Below, in pieces: positions 62,101 through 64,000 of a stretch of DNA of 64,000 bases (the first letter of the stretch is position 1; each line of letters opens with the position of its first letter). A program made the translations under genes and the position numbers. The stretch covers positions 1,215,501 to 1,279,500 of the forward strand of contig NZ_CP047030.1 of the NCBI RefSeq assembly GCF_009796825.1, in the 5' to 3' direction. The notes below the pieces were generated by a model. That model had not been told where the DNA came from. It did not search any database and was given only the letters and a program-made list of their open reading frames with translations. This DNA is from Algibacter sp. L3A6 (lineage in GTDB: Bacteria > Bacteroidota > Bacteroidia > Flavobacteriales > Flavobacteriaceae).

Positions 62101-63614
62101 CTAAAATTAGGAGATTGCCTTGTTGTGACAGGAGTCTTGTAAGAAATTGTAGAAACCCTTTCAAGACTATTATTTTGAGATGGATATTTTTTTGTTTCCG
62201 AAATATTTTGAAATATTTTCCACTTTACATCAATAGTTTTAAAATACGTTGATACCGAACCCAAAGACTCACTATTACCCAAAAACAAATAAGAAAACTT
62301 GTTTAAAGCAAACTGAAAATTATGCATTACTTTCTTCTGGATAGTATTATCAAAATAAATAAGTAAGTTTCTGCAAGAAATTAAATCCATTCTAATAAAT
62401 GGAGGATCCTTAATTAAGTTATGACTAGAAAACACAATTTTCTCTCTAACACGTTTTATAATTTGTATTTTATCACCAATTTTTAAAAAATATTTATCTA
62501 AATATTTTTTTTCAATCTCATTAGCAATATTAATATTATACATACCAGACCCTGCAACCGTTAAGGCTCTCGGATCTATATCTGTACCAAATATTTTAAA
62601 ATCAATATTAAGCTTATTGCTTTTAATATAGTCATCAATTAAAATGGCTATAGAATATACTTCCTCTCCTGTAGAACAACCTGCAATCCATACTCGAACA
62701 GCATCATCCTTATTTTTGGATTCACAAATTTTTGGTATCACTTTAGTTTTTAACAAACTAAAAGCTTCCGTATCTCTAAAAAACCGAGTGACACCAATTA
62801 AAAAATCTTCTTTAAGCGCCTGTTTCTCCTCTACATTACTAGACAAGAAGGTGACGTAATCGAACAAATGTTCAATATTATTAATATTCATTCGCTTTTC
62901 TACCCTACGAATGAGTGTGTTTTTTTTATACTCTCTAAAATCGATTCCAGAAAACTTGTAAACAATAGTAAAAACACTATTTAATATAGCGTTATCAGAT
63001 TTTTCATCATATAATTCTAAGTCTAGCAATGGTTTGTTTATTAAACTTTTACTAATAATTTCAGCAATTTTTTCGGGGTTCGAAATGTAATCAGCTAAAT
63101 TAGTCGTTATTGCAGAATTAGGCATACCATCAAATTGAGCAGAAGCTGGGTCTTGCACAACTATAGCTCCACCTTGTTCTTTTATGGTATGTATACCTCT
63201 CGAGCCATCGGAGCCCGTACCAGACAATATAACACCCATTGATTTTTCTTTATACTCCTCTCCTAGAGTATGGAAAAAGATATCTATCGGTAAATTTAAA
63301 TTATTTTTAGGTCCTTTATCAAGAAGAAACAACTGATTACCTTTAATATGAAGGTTTTTATTTCGTACATTTAAATAAATACAATTCGGTTTTATAACCT
63401 GCTTATCTTCTGCAGTATAGATAGGCATAGCTGTATGCTTGCTAAGCAACTCAGGCATTAAACTTTTAAAATCTGGAGACAGATGCTGAACAATAATAAA
63501 TACCATCCCTGTATTGTTTGGCAAATGATCAAAGAGTGTCTGTATAGCATCTAAACCACCTGCAGAAGCACCAATACCAACAACATACAAGTCCGAATTT
63601 TTAGTTTTCATCAA
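59178..63614 (-). CDS. CheB/CheR-PAS hybrid sensor histidine kinase/response regulator
   Basis: 1478 residues. Order: CheB methylesterase (about 8-190; S17 in GIGASAGG, H44, D136), CheR methyltransferase (about 205-480; VWIAGCSTGEEVYS), a linker, a coiled coil of repeated NEELQS-type heptads (about 650-725), three PAS units (about 735-1080), HisKA with H1121 (NMSHEIRTPMNG), HATPase (NLLNNALKFSE, YGGTGLGLS) and a receiver with D1412 (VLLDIRMP). All catalytic residues look intact. No chemoreceptor genes are near, so the CheB/CheR part probably modifies or senses something other than standard chemoreceptors. Soluble, no membrane helix. Confidence 0.93.
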   Translation of the reverse strand: MMKTKNSDLYVVGIGASAGGLDAIQTLFDHLPNNTGMVFIIVQHLSPDFKSLMPELLSKHTAMPIYTAEDKQVIKPNCIYLNVRNKNLHIKGNQLFLLDKGPKNNLNLPIDIFFHTLGEEYKEKSMGVILSGTGSDGSRGIHTIKEQGGAIVVQDPASAQFDGMPNSAITTNLADYISNPEKIAEIISKSLINKPLLDLELYDEKSDNAILNSVFTIVYKFSGIDFREYKKNTLIRRVEKRMNINNIEHLFDYVTFLSSNVEEKQALKEDFLIGVTRFFRDTEAFSLLKTKVIPKICESKNKDDAVRVWIAGCSTGEEVYSIAILIDDYIKSNKLNIDFKIFGTDIDPRALTVAGSGMYNINIANEIEKKYLDKYFLKIGDKIQIIKRVREKIVFSSHNLIKDPPFIRMDLISCRNLLIYFDNTIQKKVMHNFQFALNKFSYLFLGNSESLGSVSTYFKTIDVKWKIFQNISETKKYPSQNNSLERVSTISYKTPVTTRQSPNFRVKENPEQVFHKYLSKKFSPASIFVDKNFNILFINGDAGKRLSHSEGVFQNNLLKIVNADIAGLIRSGVRRLESEKKDIIIKGVINKTKAENFSFDLKFNKPSINDDLNGCYLIEFTNDKVLEYEVPVVIKNIDVDETSNQRLEDLENELKVVKTELQNAIEELETSNEELQSSNEELMASNEELQSTNEELQSVNEELYTVNSEMQEKNKELTNLSNDVTNLLDNTEIATLFLDTELRIRKFTPALKEVFNLHESDYGRPLSSFTSNFMEDTRAEIIEDSRLVLEKLITIEKQLSDRNRNNYLFRASPFVTSSKKISGIVITLNNINKLKETEKELRTSELRYKSLFDNLNEGFLHGEIITDKTGKPIDWIYIDANSAFEKIIGLERKDFVGNRLMDIMPYIQDDPGDWIATFGETAISDKEQYIKEYSTKEGKHYQVHLFSPARGEFAATFADITELKNKKAELLKSEAELCRAQEITHVGSWYLDVETGKVRWTEELYKIYGFDPSLPPPDVKSSSRLFTKSSWKTVSKAIEDCQTKGVSYDLELEIVKNGGEKGWLCIMGEAVRDENDKIIALKGAVQDITQHKTYEAELIKARKEAEIASIHKNYFLANMSHEIRTPMNGVIGFAELLRNDDITKKQRLKYLEIIDGSSKQLLNLIDDIIDIAKIESNEIKIVYKDCHLVKLIKNLEITYNQLKAVKGKDDIVIKSYVPEELKKLVIITDEQRLQQVISNLLNNALKFSEKGEISFGFTVEGDYLKFFVKDEGIGIDVSKHDEVFERFKQVNYDNSAIYGGTGLGLSISKGIVTLLGGEIKLTSELGKGTRFDFTIPLKSTAFKKEAKKAVAPISEAFLKGKTILIAEDDALIQLLFKIVLKKTEADILFANTGKSAVDIFKDNPHIDIVLLDIRMPEMNGIDAMERILEIKPETKIIMQTAYVMPDEKEKCYKKGCVDFLSKPVIKEQLYETLNRWLN

Positions 63615-63742
63615 AAAAAGAAATTAGACACCTAAAATATAATAAAAAGTGCAATAATCTATTCGTTTTTTTTTAAAAAAACCGAAAATTCCTTCAATTT
63701 ATATGATTTTCGTACGGTTATACCTCGCTATAACTGTTAAAT

Positions 63743-64000
63743 TCACCTATAAAAATTCATTTCATCTAAATACTCCCAAACGTTTTCTGGCAACATAGGT
63801 TTTACGTTTTTTCTAGTTTTAATAGCGTTTCGAATAAACGTAGAAGATAACTCCATTATTGGAGCATTAACAACATGTATTTTTTTATGCCCCGTAAATT
63901 GAGTATTCACTTTATTATCCGAAATACGCGGGTTTACATAAATATCATGGTTTTCTAAAATAACTTCGTAGTTTTTCCATTTATGGAAACTCTTCAAATT
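63743..64000 (-). CDS. nadD: Nicotinate-nucleotide adenylyltransferase (5' end cut)
   Basis: The C-terminal 85 residues of a frame that continues past the window edge. The end, PIMELSSTFIRNAIKTRKNVKPMLPENVWEYL-like, contains the ISSTxIR signature and the LPxxVxxYI tail of NadD, and KSFHKWKNYEVI earlier fits the same family. NadD adenylates nicotinate mononucleotide in NAD synthesis, the pathway served by nadAB at 14-16 kb. The N-terminal ATP-binding motif is outside the window. Confidence 0.85.
   Translation of the reverse strand, partial: NLKSFHKWKNYEVILENHDIYVNPRISDNKVNTQFTGHKKIHVVNAPIMELSSTFIRNAIKTRKNVKPMLPENVWEYLDEMNFYR

Overview
The window is an ordinary chromosomal stretch from a Flavobacteriaceae-type member of the Bacteroidetes. 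Support for this: low GC; a TonB-dependent receptor with an N-terminal carboxypeptidase-like regulatory domain; a secreted protease with a type IX secretion C-terminal domain; a CheB/CheR hybrid kinase; a fused OlsF-type acyltransferase; starts mostly without Shine-Dalgarno sequences; and -7 elements of the Bacteroidetes form TAnnTTTG. No tRNA, rRNA, CRISPR array, insertion sequence or prophage was seen.

Layout. 1-10.2 kb holds a cut-off M28 peptidase, a CBS-pair protein and a minus-strand run of small accessory genes (GIDE-like membrane protein, Zn-ribbon protein, lipoproteins, GNAT, VOC, alpha/beta hydrolase with TPRs, CPBP protease). 10.7-13.7 kb holds a short SSB and a 7TMR-DISM hybrid kinase. 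13.7-21.1 kb holds nadB-nadA, a 602-residue protein of unknown function with a cysteine cluster, and ppc. 21.4-32 kb is a nitrogen assimilation block: a minus-strand porin, Amt, PII, Amt set facing the plus-strand gltB-gltD pair, with paired CCCC/GGGG palindromes in the intergenic space. 32-41.7 kb holds fbp, a GNAT, an aspartate kinase, an OlsF/GlsF-like enzyme, TM2, TSUP, VOC and DUF1801 proteins, a 2-hydroxyacid dehydrogenase and dgt.

41.7-52.2 kb is the most striking part and looks like a phosphate-starvation locus. It has a stand-alone regulatory-domain protein, a TonB-dependent receptor, a duplicated beta-rich lipoprotein, an OprP-type porin, a PiT permease fused to a PhoU-like domain, and ppnP. 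Five of these genes are preceded by 7-bp direct repeats (TTAACAT-like) on an 11-bp period, always in the same register to a TTTG -7 element. This architecture matches PhoB/PhoP-type boxes. The same arrangement precedes a gene-free stretch that ends in a strong intrinsic terminator, which predicts a phosphate-responsive small RNA of about 100 nt at about 48090-48193.

52.3-64 kb holds the sdhCAB operon, a matrixin-like secreted protease, an aminopeptidase P, a 1478-residue CheB/CheR/PAS hybrid kinase and the 3' part of nadD. Two copies of a dispersed palindromic element (about 21.1 and 40.2 kb) share ends whose terminal stems covary.
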